Part shown: piece by piece, positions 21,646 through 32,716 of the stretch
How positions within the stretch are numbered: the stretch's first letter is position 1
Layout: each line of letters opens with the position of its first letter
Source of the DNA: Candidatus Heimdallarchaeota archaeon
GTDB lineage: Archaea > Asgardarchaeota > Heimdallarchaeia > Heimdallarchaeales > Kariarchaeaceae
Assembly: GCA_029882335.1 (NCBI GenBank)
Contig: JAOUKW010000002.1
Coordinates: forward strand, 1-46,088
Length of the DNA: 46,088 nucleotides
Direction: 5' to 3'
Made by a program: the position numbers and the translations under genes
Notes under the pieces: generated by a model
Databases searched by the model: none
The model's input: only the letters and a program-made list of their open reading frames with translations
What the model was told of the DNA's origin: nothing

Positions 21646-22629
21646 TCAGCATCTTGGACAAATGAACCCTAACATATCATTTTTTTCCATAATTGTCAGA
21701 TAATCATGATAACAATTTCTCTTGCTTTGCTGATATTTTTTCGTTCTTCTGTTAATAGAAGATTCAGAAGAAAAGGCATCACAACTAGGACAATAGATTG
21801 GGCCTGTATCGATCAATCTATTTCTTGCTACATCACATAAGTAAAAATGCATTTCCTCATTACATTCTATTGAGGGAGGCATATTATCATGTATTTCACC
21901 ATACTTAGGTTCAAAACTACATGTGGTTGATATAGTATCTAGATTTTCTACGATTTTTATGTTGAATTCTCTTGAATGAACAGAACTTGGGTCAAAATCA
22001 GAAATTACATTTAAATATTCAAAAGAATTTAGTTCTATGAGCCAAGATTTTCTTGGATCTTGTTGATTATTGTTGGTAAGTGTGAATAAGTAAACGGTAT
22101 CACAATTTTTACATTTCATTTCCATTTTATGGATTTCTGGAACTCCAAATTCACAGAATTCACAGACATCAGAGCTAAATTGTTGCAAGTGATCAAAATG
22201 AAAATACAGTAAATATTGAATTCCTGTTAACATATCATGGTGTGCATTACAAGTGAAACATCTCATGTTCTTCCCTAAATTAAATACTCTAACATTCCCA
22301 ATGTCCAAGCGATTAACAGATTTTATTTCTGTTTCTTCATCTAAAATAAATTCTTCATCATCCTCAAATTCATCGTCATCAAATTCATCATCCTCGAATT
22401 CATCGTCATCAACAAGATAATTCATACAAGTTGATAGAATATCGTTTAATGTAAATTTCTCTAAAAAGTTTTGAATCAATTTGTTTACTATACTATTTAA
22501 TTTTGGATTGATATCAAATGGATAGTTGAAATTTAATTCCGGTGATATATTCAGAATAAAAGCACTTATTACTTCAGATTCATCATACAGTTCTATTAAT
22601 TTATTTATTTGTTCGATAATTTGATTCAA
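21646..22629 (-). CDS. Zinc-ribbon/multi-CxxC protein with acidic DE-rich linker
   Basis: 327 aa. CxxC pairs (CFTC, CEFC, CKNC, CPSC, CPRC) and a DDDEFEDDEFDDDEFEDDEEF tract. Confidence 0.75.
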   Translation of the reverse strand: MNQIIEQINKLIELYDESEVISAFILNISPELNFNYPFDINPKLNSIVNKLIQNFLEKFTLNDILSTCMNYLVDDDEFEDDEFDDDEFEDDEEFILDEETEIKSVNRLDIGNVRVFNLGKNMRCFTCNAHHDMLTGIQYLLYFHFDHLQQFSSDVCEFCEFGVPEIHKMEMKCKNCDTVYLFTLTNNNQQDPRKSWLIELNSFEYLNVISDFDPSSVHSREFNIKIVENLDTISTTCSFEPKYGEIHDNMPPSIECNEEMHFYLCDVARNRLIDTGPIYCPSCDAFSSESSINRRTKKYQQSKRNCYHDYLTIMEKNDMLGFICPRC

Positions 22630-23213
22630 AGATACAGACTCCTTTATATTTGCTTGATTGAAACTATAGTCCCAAATAAAAAAATACGATAAAGTATTTA
22701 AAGCAATGTAAATTCTAAATGAACAAATCTATGTTCTTTATATAGTTAAAATTTCATAGATATAACCTCCCAATCACTTAAATTATTCAATTCAATTATC
22801 AAATATATGTTCGATTTCCGGATTTACGCGTTATAATTTGAAAATTGAGTCTTATTCGGTATATGTGTTGAATAGTCCATTCAAAATAAATTAGATGTTG
22901 ATTGATAATTTAATCTCATATTCCGTAGAAAGAAACAATTAAATCATTATTATCAGTGATCTATCATCGGGTTAACCAAATTCCAACAATTCAAACTTCC
23001 AATTAACAATTCCTATTTTCAATTCATACCTTATTAAATCCATAATCTATACTATCGAAATTGATAACATCTATATTCATGTTGACTTGAAATTTGAAAG
23101 AATTGTGACAGGATTTACAATATACCCAAGATTGTTGACATTTTATCAGATTATAACAGAATACAACTTTGTATATTCAACTTAGTAACAAATTATGTTG
23201 ATTCACCTTGATT

Positions 23214-24965
23214 TTAAGTTGTAATCAGAGGTAGTAGAATATAGAATGAGGTTCCGAAATTTTGTTTTGATTTGTAGGTTATATATCCCTTGAAATTGTC
23301 AATTATACTTTTGACAACTGCAAGGCCAAGTCCAGTTCCTTTTTCTTTTGTTGAGTAAAACGATTCAAATATTCTGTCTCCAATATGTTCTGGAATTCCA
23401 GCCCCAGTGTCTGTTATTTGAATTGTCAAAAATGGAATTGTATTTCTTTCATTTTCAAAGTCATATTTTTCATCTATTTTCTCTCCAAATAGTTCAATAT
23501 CCACTAATGTGGACTTTCTTACAAAGACTTCGATTTTTCCACCCGTCTTTACAGCATCTACAGAGTTACCAATAAGATTAAGAATAATTTGGTTTAATAG
23601 TCCTTCATTAATTAATGCAAATCCATGATTCAGCGTACTGTGATAAGAGAATGATATATTTTTCGGAATTATTTTTTTCATGATGTCAGATGTTTTTTGA
23701 AGTTCTTCCCCAATATTTATTTTACTTAATTCAATACTTCCTTTATTGAGTTTTAATATTCTCGTAGCCATAGTTGAATGTGTACTTATGATTTTTTTTA
23801 GTTCATTGAGGTCTTTGATTATTTCTACAGGAATATTTTCATGTAACTTAATTAATTCTACATAGTTTTGTACTACAGTTAGTAAGTTATTGACTTCGTG
23901 AGATATTTCTCCGGCAAATTTACCCAGTGCTTCTCTCTTTTGGGTTAAGAAAAGTTGTTTTGTTAGTTCTAAGTACTGTTGTTCAATTTTTTTCCGTTTT
24001 GTTTGATCATGAATGATTATGTAAAGGCTAGGGTCTTTCATACCAATTATAAAAATGAATCTTAAGGTTACGATTAATTGAGTACCATGATTACCAATTA
24101 ATATGGCCTCATCGATTTCTTTTATTGTTTGTGTTGTTATTATTCCACTGATGAGATTGATAATTTCTTCATTATCAAACTTCCAAATATCAAATATGGT
24201 TTTTTCATCTATTTCTTTATCATTATATTGAAGTAAATTAGCAAATGATGTGTTGTAGTTGATAATTTCTCCATTTTTATCAACTATGATAATACCATCA
24301 TTGGTTGCCTGAATGAGGTTTCTAAGGTTTTCCTCATCCTGAATACTCTGTTGAAAGAGTCTTGCTAGTTGTTTATCTTTCCTAGATATAATATTGTCTT
24401 GTATGAAGGTGATACTCATAATTAAAATGAGGAATCCGTTAACAATCAATGAACTCAAAAATATTTTCTGGTAATTCTGTACTGATTCATTTTGCAATAG
24501 GTTTACCAACTCATCTTGTTTATCAATTAAGATGTTGATATTTGCTCTAATATTAATTATATCTAATGTATTAATATTTATGTGATTTTCTTCAATGATA
24601 ATAATCTTTGGTCGTATTTGGTAGTAAGTGTCATTTATGCTAGTGAATAGTTGAATAGAACCTTGAGATTTGATCGGTTTGATATTTTTTTCTTTATTTC
24701 CAAATCGTATATCTATATGATTCTGCTCAAATTGAGATCTTGACATTATTAGATCAGAATGGTGTTCTTCAGTCATGTTTATGGCGAGGATATGTGTTTC
24801 AATAGTTCTTAGTAATAACCGTTGTTGACCAGCTACATTGATTTGGATCGCATCATTCTGTTGGTTATTTGATGCTATGGCGATAAAAATCGTATTTAAA
24901 ATGAATATTAGGAATAGAAGTACCAATAATTTATTTTTTGTAGCATTTGAAATTGATAAATTCAT
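23214..24965 (-). CDS. Membrane PAS sensor histidine kinase with PilJ/NIT-like four-helix sensor region
   Basis: 583 aa. INVAGQQRLLLRTIETHIL, PAS (NLIQATNDGIIIVDKNGEIINYN), H-box GEISHEVNN, N-box NLIGNSVDAV, DTGAGIPEHI, GTGLGLAVVKSI. Confidence 0.93.
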   Translation of the reverse strand: MNLSISNATKNKLLVLLFLIFILNTIFIAIASNNQQNDAIQINVAGQQRLLLRTIETHILAINMTEEHHSDLIMSRSQFEQNHIDIRFGNKEKNIKPIKSQGSIQLFTSINDTYYQIRPKIIIIEENHININTLDIINIRANINILIDKQDELVNLLQNESVQNYQKIFLSSLIVNGFLILIMSITFIQDNIISRKDKQLARLFQQSIQDEENLRNLIQATNDGIIIVDKNGEIINYNTSFANLLQYNDKEIDEKTIFDIWKFDNEEIINLISGIITTQTIKEIDEAILIGNHGTQLIVTLRFIFIIGMKDPSLYIIIHDQTKRKKIEQQYLELTKQLFLTQKREALGKFAGEISHEVNNLLTVVQNYVELIKLHENIPVEIIKDLNELKKIISTHSTMATRILKLNKGSIELSKINIGEELQKTSDIMKKIIPKNISFSYHSTLNHGFALINEGLLNQIILNLIGNSVDAVKTGGKIEVFVRKSTLVDIELFGEKIDEKYDFENERNTIPFLTIQITDTGAGIPEHIGDRIFESFYSTKEKGTGLGLAVVKSIIDNFKGYITYKSKQNFGTSFYILLPLITT

Positions 24966-25191
24966 TTTTGATACACGGCATAACTAAGGTATTCTCTTTT
25001 ATTTTACTATATTATTTATAGTTTTTGAAGAGGCAATAATGCTTTGACCATAATTGATATCGAAATTTAGAGTTAGGAGAATATGGACAATGATTTTTAA
25101 CTACATTTTAATATTAAAGACAATTTTAATTATTTGAAGTTAGAAGAGATACTAACAATCATCCATTATTCACATTAATAATCACAATACA

Positions 25192-25839
25192 TTATATTTT
25201 AATAAACACACTTGTTTCCCAATAAAATCCTTTCATATAATCCACACGTTCGTATCCTGCATCCTCAATTAATTTTCTGATTTCATCAGTATCGTGGACA
25301 TATAGTTTGAAACCATTCATGAATAACTTAGTAAAAATTGATAAAATAAATGCGATAATTCTTAAAATCGCTATGTTCCTGGGCATTGAATTAACAATTT
25401 GATTTGGATTCCCCTCCAATATTTTAATAGCAATACCCTTTGCATCAGGATGACAGGACATTACATTATGAATTGTAATTGCATCAACATTTGGAATTGT
25501 ATATTCAAAGATGCTTCCCTGGAAAAAATTAGCTTTTTCTATATCGCCATACTCTTCAAACCTTTTTTTTGCAACTTCAATACCCTCTCCACAAAGTTCA
25601 ACTCCATAAATTTGCTCTACACCTTTTTTTTGTAATGCGAGCAGAATTCCTCCTGTACCACATCCAACATCTAGTGCACTTTTCGATTGGGTTTCAGTAA
25701 TTTTTTCAACATGGATTTTTGCAGTCTTAGAAAATTTGTCTACATCAGCGTCTTTTATTCTATTGAGATCATTTTTGTATCCTCTTTTGAAAAAATTATT
25801 AATTGATTTTTCTTTAGATTTTCTTTCTTCTACTTTCAT
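25192..25839 (-). CDS. Class I SAM-dependent methyltransferase
   Basis: 215 aa; LDVGCGTGGILLALQKKG motif I and downstream topology. Confidence 0.85.
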   Translation of the reverse strand: MKVEERKSKEKSINNFFKRGYKNDLNRIKDADVDKFSKTAKIHVEKITETQSKSALDVGCGTGGILLALQKKGVEQIYGVELCGEGIEVAKKRFEEYGDIEKANFFQGSIFEYTIPNVDAITIHNVMSCHPDAKGIAIKILEGNPNQIVNSMPRNIAILRIIAFILSIFTKLFMNGFKLYVHDTDEIRKLIEDAGYERVDYMKGFYWETSVFIKI

Positions 25840-26030
25840 GTTATTTAATTATCATACCTACTCAACTATAATGTTTCTTATTTAACTTTAATTAATTGTA
25901 TTTTTTCGATTTCAAGTAATTTGATGATATTAATGTCAATTAAATATGAAATATAGACATTAGTATAATTTATGATGATCTCCAATTGTTTCTGATATCA
26001 TTTAATATATTAGATAACAATCAATTCTAA

Positions 26031-27251
26031 TTATTCAACATTCATTACATAAATTATTACAAAAATTAGTAATCCTAATGTTCCAAAGATCCAACCAACT
26101 TCTTCTAGCACAAAATAATCCAATACTTCATCGTATGGTCTATTATTAATGGTGAATCCAAAACCTACAGAGTTGATTAAATAATGGATTATCATTGGAG
26201 ACCAAATACTTTTGGTTTTTACATAAAGACTTCCTAATGCAACTCCTGCAATAAATGAGTAAATAACCTGAATTAGTGTTGGGACCAACGGCGAAATTAT
26301 CAAATTGAATAGATGAGCAAATGAAAAAACGATACTTGATATTGCTATCGACCTCTTATCAGAATAGAAATCACGCAATCGTTCTAATATTATTCCTCTG
26401 AACGCTAATTCCTCGATCATTCCTGAAATTAAAGCCAGTGAAAAATACATTGATATCATTTTAAAATTATATCCAACCTTCTGATCTGGAAGTAGTATGT
26501 ATGAAACTGACCAATATAAAATCACTATGAAAATCCCTGATCCTGTTACACCAATGACTATATCAGAAAATTTTCCTTTCAATTGCATACGAGATTTATG
26601 CGTTGATGAATCTTTAAATGGAGAACCCAATGTATGGGGAAATACTTCAATAAAAATCCATACAGCAATAATTGTCCCAAGTAATCTCCCAAGTATTCGA
26701 CCATAATATTCACCAAAAAATGGTATTAGGATATTCCAAAATGAATATGCTAATTGTCCGACAACCAGTGAGATTATTATGGTTATGAAAATGAAAATTG
26801 GCAATTTATGAGGTATTTGTGGCATTGGTGCCGTGGATAATCCAAACAGATTTATGAATATGTCATTACTTTCTCTATTGAAAGATTCAAACCATAGAAT
26901 CAAAGATACTGGTTGTCTCAGTAATTTCTGGTAGAGATAATATCCAATCAAGAACGGAAATAACAGAAAATATGCCAATAATCTTCCGATCAAGATGATA
27001 ATGGAAAAAATCCTCATGAGAATCTGATATTTCGTCAGTTTTTGTGATTGTAATTCAACTTCTTTTAATCCATAAGTTTTGTTTATGAGAAATATTCGAA
27101 CTTTAACAGTCTGTGAAAACAACTGAAATTTATTCAAACCAATTAATGCCAGTAAATTATGTACAATCACCATAATAAAAAGTAAAAAGTCATAAACGAA
27201 CAAGAAGACATTCAACAATATAATATTGCCAATAATTGGTATTATTCGCAC
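26031..27251 (-). CDS. CPBP family intramembrane metalloprotease (CAAX protease-like)
   Basis: 406 aa, multi-TM; EELAFRGIILERL and FSFAHLFN motifs. Confidence 0.88.
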   Translation of the reverse strand: MRIIPIIGNIILLNVFLFVYDFLLFIMVIVHNLLALIGLNKFQLFSQTVKVRIFLINKTYGLKEVELQSQKLTKYQILMRIFSIIILIGRLLAYFLLFPFLIGYYLYQKLLRQPVSLILWFESFNRESNDIFINLFGLSTAPMPQIPHKLPIFIFITIIISLVVGQLAYSFWNILIPFFGEYYGRILGRLLGTIIAVWIFIEVFPHTLGSPFKDSSTHKSRMQLKGKFSDIVIGVTGSGIFIVILYWSVSYILLPDQKVGYNFKMISMYFSLALISGMIEELAFRGIILERLRDFYSDKRSIAISSIVFSFAHLFNLIISPLVPTLIQVIYSFIAGVALGSLYVKTKSIWSPMIIHYLINSVGFGFTINNRPYDEVLDYFVLEEVGWIFGTLGLLIFVIIYVMNVE

Positions 27252-27480
27252 ACATTAACAAGGCTCATTGAATATTTTAATGTTGTTGGTAAAATTTACA
27301 TTGGTGAGAAATTACCTTTTTTATTTTGTATATTTGTAATAATAATACCATCTTTAATATTGGTTGTAAATATATTTGATTATCATTCTCAATTGTAATA
27401 AAATTTGATTCAAATAATATCAAAAATCAAGAGAATGATAAATAAGAACACTTAAGTAACAAACTATTCATTGTATCAAT

Positions 27481-28008
27481 ATGAGTAAACCAAATTTCAG
27501 AAGAAAAAGTAAATTTCTGTCCCTGGTATTACGTCATAAGCCAGAAGTCATCGGAATTGAAATTGATTCAGAGGGTTGGGCAGATTTAGACGCGATTCTA
27601 AAAGGTGTAGATCTCACCTTAACTGAATTAGAAGAATTAATGACAAATGACGACAAGCAAAGATATTCATTTAACCAAGATAAAACCAAAATTCGAGCAA
27701 ATCAGGGACATTCACTGAAAGTAGAAATTAAATTTGAGGAAAAAACTCCACCAGATATTTTATTCCATGGAACATCATCCAAGTTTGTTGATCTTATCAT
27801 GAATGAGGGATTGAAATCTATGGAAAGACATCACGTACATCTATCACAGGATCTTGAGACAGCCAAGCAAGTTGGAAGCAGACGAGGAAAATATCAAGTT
27901 TTAATAATTGATACTAAACAAATGATGGATGATGGGATGAAATTTTACTTGTCAAAAAATAATGTGTGGTTGACTGAATTTGTTGATCCTAAGTATATTT
28001 CAATCTAG
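27481..28008 (+). CDS. kptA: RNA 2'-phosphotransferase (Tpt1/KptA family)
   Basis: 175 aa; SKFLSLVLRHKP, IRANQGHSL, LFHGTSSKF, HLSQDLETAKQVGSRRGK, VWLTEFV. Confidence 0.95.
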   Translation: MSKPNFRRKSKFLSLVLRHKPEVIGIEIDSEGWADLDAILKGVDLTLTELEELMTNDDKQRYSFNQDKTKIRANQGHSLKVEIKFEEKTPPDILFHGTSSKFVDLIMNEGLKSMERHHVHLSQDLETAKQVGSRRGKYQVLIIDTKQMMDDGMKFYLSKNNVWLTEFVDPKYISI

Positions 28009-29010
28009 CTAGATAAATGAATGGATAATTTTTTATTTGTAGATTATTGGATGAATTATATTCGATTAAAGAATGATAAAATATTTTTTTTTATTCTTAT
28101 AACAATATTTTCTTAGACGAAAATAGTATAGTTTTTTTTTGATATATCTTTTTTTCAATCATTTTAATAAATACCAATGGAAACTCTAAATTTTTTAATT
28201 GGTGATTTTTGAAAAAAATAAATTAATATCACTATTTTGCAAACTAACTTAATCTTTTTTCATTGATATTGTTTAAGATAGTGTAAAAAAAAATTCTAAA
28301 ATATGCTATTTCTTTTTATCCATTTTTATTAATTTTCCTACCATCATTATGAGCACTAAAACATGGTCCATATTTTTTAAAAAAATATATTTTACAAAAT
28401 TTATTTATCTATATTATTTTTAGTTGTCATTTTTTATTAGTTTAAAATGTAATATAAATTGAAAGAATATAATTCAGTTCTTTTCTAGCTTTTGATTCAG
28501 GAAATGTATTTAATTTTGAAAAATTCTAATATTATTTAAATAATAAACATTGCTTCGAATGTATAATATTTTTCTTCGTTTTATTAAATAATTTTTATTT
28601 TTTAAAATATATTTTTTTTAATTCATTGAATTTTTTTTATTTAAGATATTTAAATTTTTATTAGTACATAATTAAATCTATATGTATTTCCGGTAGAATT
28701 TATATTTTAATAAGTTGCTTGATTTTTAGTGATAATTATAGATTTATTGTTATATTATATTTTTAATTTATTTTAATAATTCATTATTAATTTATTTATC
28801 TAACATTAATTGTTTTTACCTAATATTTTTTTATTCTAATTATTTTTGTTTTATCATATTTAATTTGTTATTAATTAATTTTATCATTGTTTTTTTATAC
28901 ATATTTTTTTTTATTAGTTATTTTTTTATTAATACTAAATATTCCTAATCATATCATTAATGTTACTTATGTCATAATATATACTTGAACATATTCCAGC
29001 ATTATATGAT

Positions 29011-29095
29011 AAAATGCGCGTGATGCCAACATGCTCAGCATTTGAATGATGCGCACTCGTGTACGTGCTCGCATGTGCGCGCATATGCGTATTCT
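29011..29095. other. GC-rich island with alternating purine-pyrimidine tract and inverted repeats
   Basis: aaaatgcgcgtgatgccaacatgctcagcatttgaatgatgcgcactcgtgtacgtgctcgcatgtgcgcgcatatgcgtattct; 29070-29092 is 23 nt of perfect Y-R alternation; ATGCT-C-AGCAT, GCGCAC...GTGCGC and ATGCGCG...CGCGCAT can pair. Confidence 0.7.
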
Positions 29096-29371
29096 CATTA
29101 GTCATTTTATTGTTTTTTTAGACATATCTTTGTTATTTATACCATTTGTTTAGTTTTTTTGTCTTATTTCTAATTTAATGAATTTCTTAGTTTTAGTTCC
29201 CAATTTTTGATAATTCTTTTAGTGTAACATTCCTCTATTTTCATAATTATTCTTTTGATTATTGTTTTATTACTGCTTTTTGCTAATGTATGCATAACAT
29301 ATTATAATATTTACACATTTGATATAGTATTATTAAACTTAGTTTTTGTTTCTCTTGTTTTTGTGTTTAGG

Positions 29372-29398
29372 ACTACCCTTGGTAGGTAGTATTTTTTT
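29372..29398 (+). terminator. Hairpin plus T-run, terminator-like
   Basis: ACTACC-cttggta-GGTAGT followed by ATTTTTTT. Confidence 0.5.
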
Positions 29399-29407
29399 AT
29401 ATTTATT

Positions 29408-29435
29408 AATAGCTTACAGCTATTATTTTTATTTT
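29408..29435 (+). terminator. Second hairpin plus T-rich tract
   Basis: AATAGCT-tac-AGCTATT perfect 7-bp stem followed by ATTTTTATTTTT. Confidence 0.45.
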
Positions 29436-30596
29436 TCAAATAGTTTATCGTGGTTTTTATCAACCTTTAAAATTTTTCCTTTTCAATATAGTTTCTATTG
29501 ATGTTATGCTTTACCCGTTCAATTGTACTTTTAAATAATTTATTTAAATTATTTTACGTCTTAATTGTTTTAATTTCCATATATTTTCCATTTTGAATAT
29601 GTGTTTCTAACCTTTTGTGTCATCTCTATTTAGCAATTATTTGCTTAGTTAACTCTTTCAATATTTTCTTTTTTCCCTTTTCGTATTTTCGATTTCATAA
29701 TTATCCTTAAAATAATATTATTTCTGATTTTACAACATAATTTTCATAATTTTTACACAAATATGTTAACTAATTAGTTAATACTAATCAAGTTAAATGA
29801 AATATTGATTTTGTTACATTTTCCCATAGTATCTATTTTATTTTATGTTAACCGATTTTATTAATTATATTTAAATTTAATATTAATTAATGTTATTTTT
29901 TCTATATATCATTTGTTTTTTAGTTATACCTTAGTTTTGTTTTAATGTTTTACTTTTTAGCTATTGTCCTATAATTTATGTCTATTATTTGTTTTATTAT
30001 AAATTTTGTACTTATATTAGACCATTATAATTTATATTAGATTTTATTTTTATTTTTTAAACCATTATAGTCTATATTAACTATATTATTAATTATTATG
30101 ATTCAAGATGTTATTTTGCACATAGCAGATACTAAACGAAATAATTAATATATTGAAATTTTTCAATATATATTAACTACAAACCTTATTAAATAAATTC
30201 AATAAATCCCATAAAAGATTGTTAATTTAATTTAAATACCCCCTATTCTTAAGAAATCAATAACAATAGACAAAAACCTTTTTCCATCAATTTTTTTTCA
30301 ATTATTTTTACATAATCTTGGACACAATCCTATGAATCAATATTTATTTACAAGAATGTAATCATGACAACTATTGTTTATATTGTATTCAGATCTATAA
30401 GTTTATCATTATAAATTAATTTGATATCGAAATTCACTCCAAATATATCTTGCAATGTTCAATATTTTCTGTCAAATCAAATTTATTGCAAATTATTGGC
30501 ATTTTTGATTTTCATATATATCTTATTCACGTATTTTAGACATTTATAATTACATACCCATAAATACGCGATTATATTGGATAATTATGGTGATGG

Positions 30597-31736
30597 ATGA
30601 TTAAGAATCCTGATTTTCCCATAAACACAGACAAAAAAATGAATATGATACCAAGACCAGAGAAAAAACATCTTATGGTTTCGTTAATTATACTTTTTAC
30701 ACTAGCAACTATCCTTCCATCTGCATTTAATGCATTTTCAGAGATTGATCCTGCGATTGAACAAACTCATATAGTTAGTATGTTGGTTGAAGATACCAAC
30801 TTTACTATCTTTTTTGATATTGAGATTTTTGATGAAGATGAGTTACTCTTAACAATAAGTCAGTCGAATGGCAAAAATGAAATTTTAAATGCAACATTAT
30901 ATTTTGGATCAGTCAAATTAGATTATTTTGAATATAAAACATATGATTTTATAATTGATGAATCAAGTTATTTTAGTACAAGATTTCCCATTGATAAGGA
31001 CAAAAATAAGCATGCATTTTATTTTGAAGCACATCCAGTTGGCTATACTAATGAAAAATATATTAATTCTGGATATGGTCCTTTAGCTTCAAATGTTTTT
31101 GTCAATGCAGTCCTATGGGGATATGGAATTTGGCTGATCTCGATACTATATGTTTTCTTGAAGATGAAGGAGACTTTTGAACAACAACAGTTATTGTTTT
31201 CATCAGATAATATAGAAAAAATCCAATCTAGTAAACATTCTAATCTGGTATTTATTTCAGGCAGTGTGTTAATAATTTTTATCTTTACTTTGATGAATTA
31301 TTATCAAGATTTTTCATTTTTTATTGAATTTTTTGCTGGTTTATCAGCATGGTTTTTCATTCCATTTGGATTGTATCTTTTATTTTATCAAATAATTATA
31401 GAGAATAATAACAAAAGAGGTTACTCTCCGGGATATATTTATACTTCAGTTTCTGCGACTTTTGCATATGGGCATTTATTTTTCCTTGAAGCAAATAACT
31501 TATCACATACCCATCAAATTTTTAGGAATAATAATTTTTCATCTTTTCTAGCAATTTTGACATTTGTATTAATTATATTTGGTGTTCAATACATTTGGGA
31601 AATTTATAATGATTATAAGAGGGAAAAACAATTAAAGAATATAATAAATGGTAATTTGATAATTTTGATATGCTTTACTTTAATTTTCTTTGTTTATTTC
31701 TTTATTTTAATAACATTGTATGTTGTTTTTCCATAA
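30597..31736 (+). CDS. Multi-pass membrane protein with an extracytoplasmic domain after TM1
   Basis: 379 aa; N-terminal hydrophobic segment, about 130-aa soluble region, then about 6 hydrophobic segments. Confidence 0.7.
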   Translation: MIKNPDFPINTDKKMNMIPRPEKKHLMVSLIILFTLATILPSAFNAFSEIDPAIEQTHIVSMLVEDTNFTIFFDIEIFDEDELLLTISQSNGKNEILNATLYFGSVKLDYFEYKTYDFIIDESSYFSTRFPIDKDKNKHAFYFEAHPVGYTNEKYINSGYGPLASNVFVNAVLWGYGIWLISILYVFLKMKETFEQQQLLFSSDNIEKIQSSKHSNLVFISGSVLIIFIFTLMNYYQDFSFFIEFFAGLSAWFFIPFGLYLLFYQIIIENNNKRGYSPGYIYTSVSATFAYGHLFFLEANNLSHTHQIFRNNNFSSFLAILTFVLIIFGVQYIWEIYNDYKREKQLKNIINGNLIILICFTLIFFVYFFILITLYVVFP

Positions 31737-31880
31737 AATTTTAGATGGTTTATTACCATATTTGATGGATTCAAAGGATGACCTACGTTAAATATTTGTA
31801 ATATCAAAAAAATTTGGTGTTTGAAGCTAATTTGATACTATTTTGATGGTAAGTTAATATATGAAGGAAAGATAATAATA

Positions 31881-32243
31881 TTGAGTAGGGTAATTTTGGC
31901 AAGCCAATCATATGATTACAGATTGAAGCTCTGTAGAGTTTGTGGAAAACCAGGAAAGTTATTATATGCGATATTTCTTGGAGGAAGGGCTGGAACGAGG
32001 GATTATTACTGTTCATTTCAACATGCAGCGAGGGTAGGAGTTCCATTATCTGCATTTATTTTGATTTTCTTAGGATTTTTTATGTTAATTTTTACAATAT
32101 CTGACGATCCATCATGGAAAGATAACATAATGATACCTTTGATTATGCTTTTTTTTGGAATATTACACACTATAGCCTTGATATTGGGATTATTATCGAG
32201 ATCAAGTGAGAAAAATCCAAGGAGATGGATTAATAATGGGTGA
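31881..32243 (+). CDS. Small zinc-finger-like membrane protein (paralog 1)
   Basis: 120 aa (TTG start); CRVCGKPGKLLYAIFLGG...YYCSFQHAA then two TMs. Confidence 0.7.
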   Translation: MSRVILASQSYDYRLKLCRVCGKPGKLLYAIFLGGRAGTRDYYCSFQHAARVGVPLSAFILIFLGFFMLIFTISDDPSWKDNIMIPLIMLFFGILHTIALILGLLSRSSEKNPRRWINNG

Positions 32244-32556
32244 TTCGATGATAAACAGATGTGAAATATGCGAACAACCGGGAACAATCCTATATTCGAT
32301 ATTATTATCTGGAAATTTATTTTCATTGCCCAGTTATTGTTCTTTTAGACATGCTTCTCAGGGTGAAGTCATAACTTCACTTTCTGTTTTGCTTTTGGCA
32401 GTTATTTTATTGTTGATTTTTGTAATCAACCCAATTCCTTTTGATTTGAGCGCACCAAAGGATCGTATAATGTTGACATTCATTATTTTTATCATTTTAC
32501 TTCATGCATTATCATTAATAATTGGAATTTCAACCAGATCCAAAACAGAGACATAA
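32236..32556 (+). CDS. Small zinc-finger-like membrane protein (paralog 2)
   Basis: ATG at 32236 overlaps the end of paralog 1; CEICEQPGTILYSILLSG...SYCSFRHAS then two TMs. Supplied ORF begins at 32206. Confidence 0.7.
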   Translation: MGDSMINRCEICEQPGTILYSILLSGNLFSLPSYCSFRHASQGEVITSLSVLLLAVILLLIFVINPIPFDLSAPKDRIMLTFIIFIILLHALSLIIGISTRSKTET

Positions 32557-32716
32557 GTATAAATCACCAATATAGCATAATTATGTATTAACAGACACAA
32601 TTTCACAGGGACATTGATATTTGTTGCTTACAGGGTTAGTTGTTTACTAAGTGTTGGACTCTTTGAATTGAAGTATTTATGATACCAATCAACATATTTT
32701 TTTGATTTTGAAAATA

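Larger units (their letters stand above)
28010..30590. other. Extended extremely AT-rich (T-rich on + strand) gene desert
   Basis: No ORF of the supplied track lies between 28008 and 30597; long T/A runs throughout, + strand visibly T-biased until about 30.1 kb. Confidence 0.8.

Noticed and set aside
28010-30590. tRNA, rRNA or transposon in the gene desert
   Set aside because: No TTCGA-type T-loop/acceptor pairing, no rRNA-like conserved blocks, no transposase ORF or terminal inverted repeats seen by eye.
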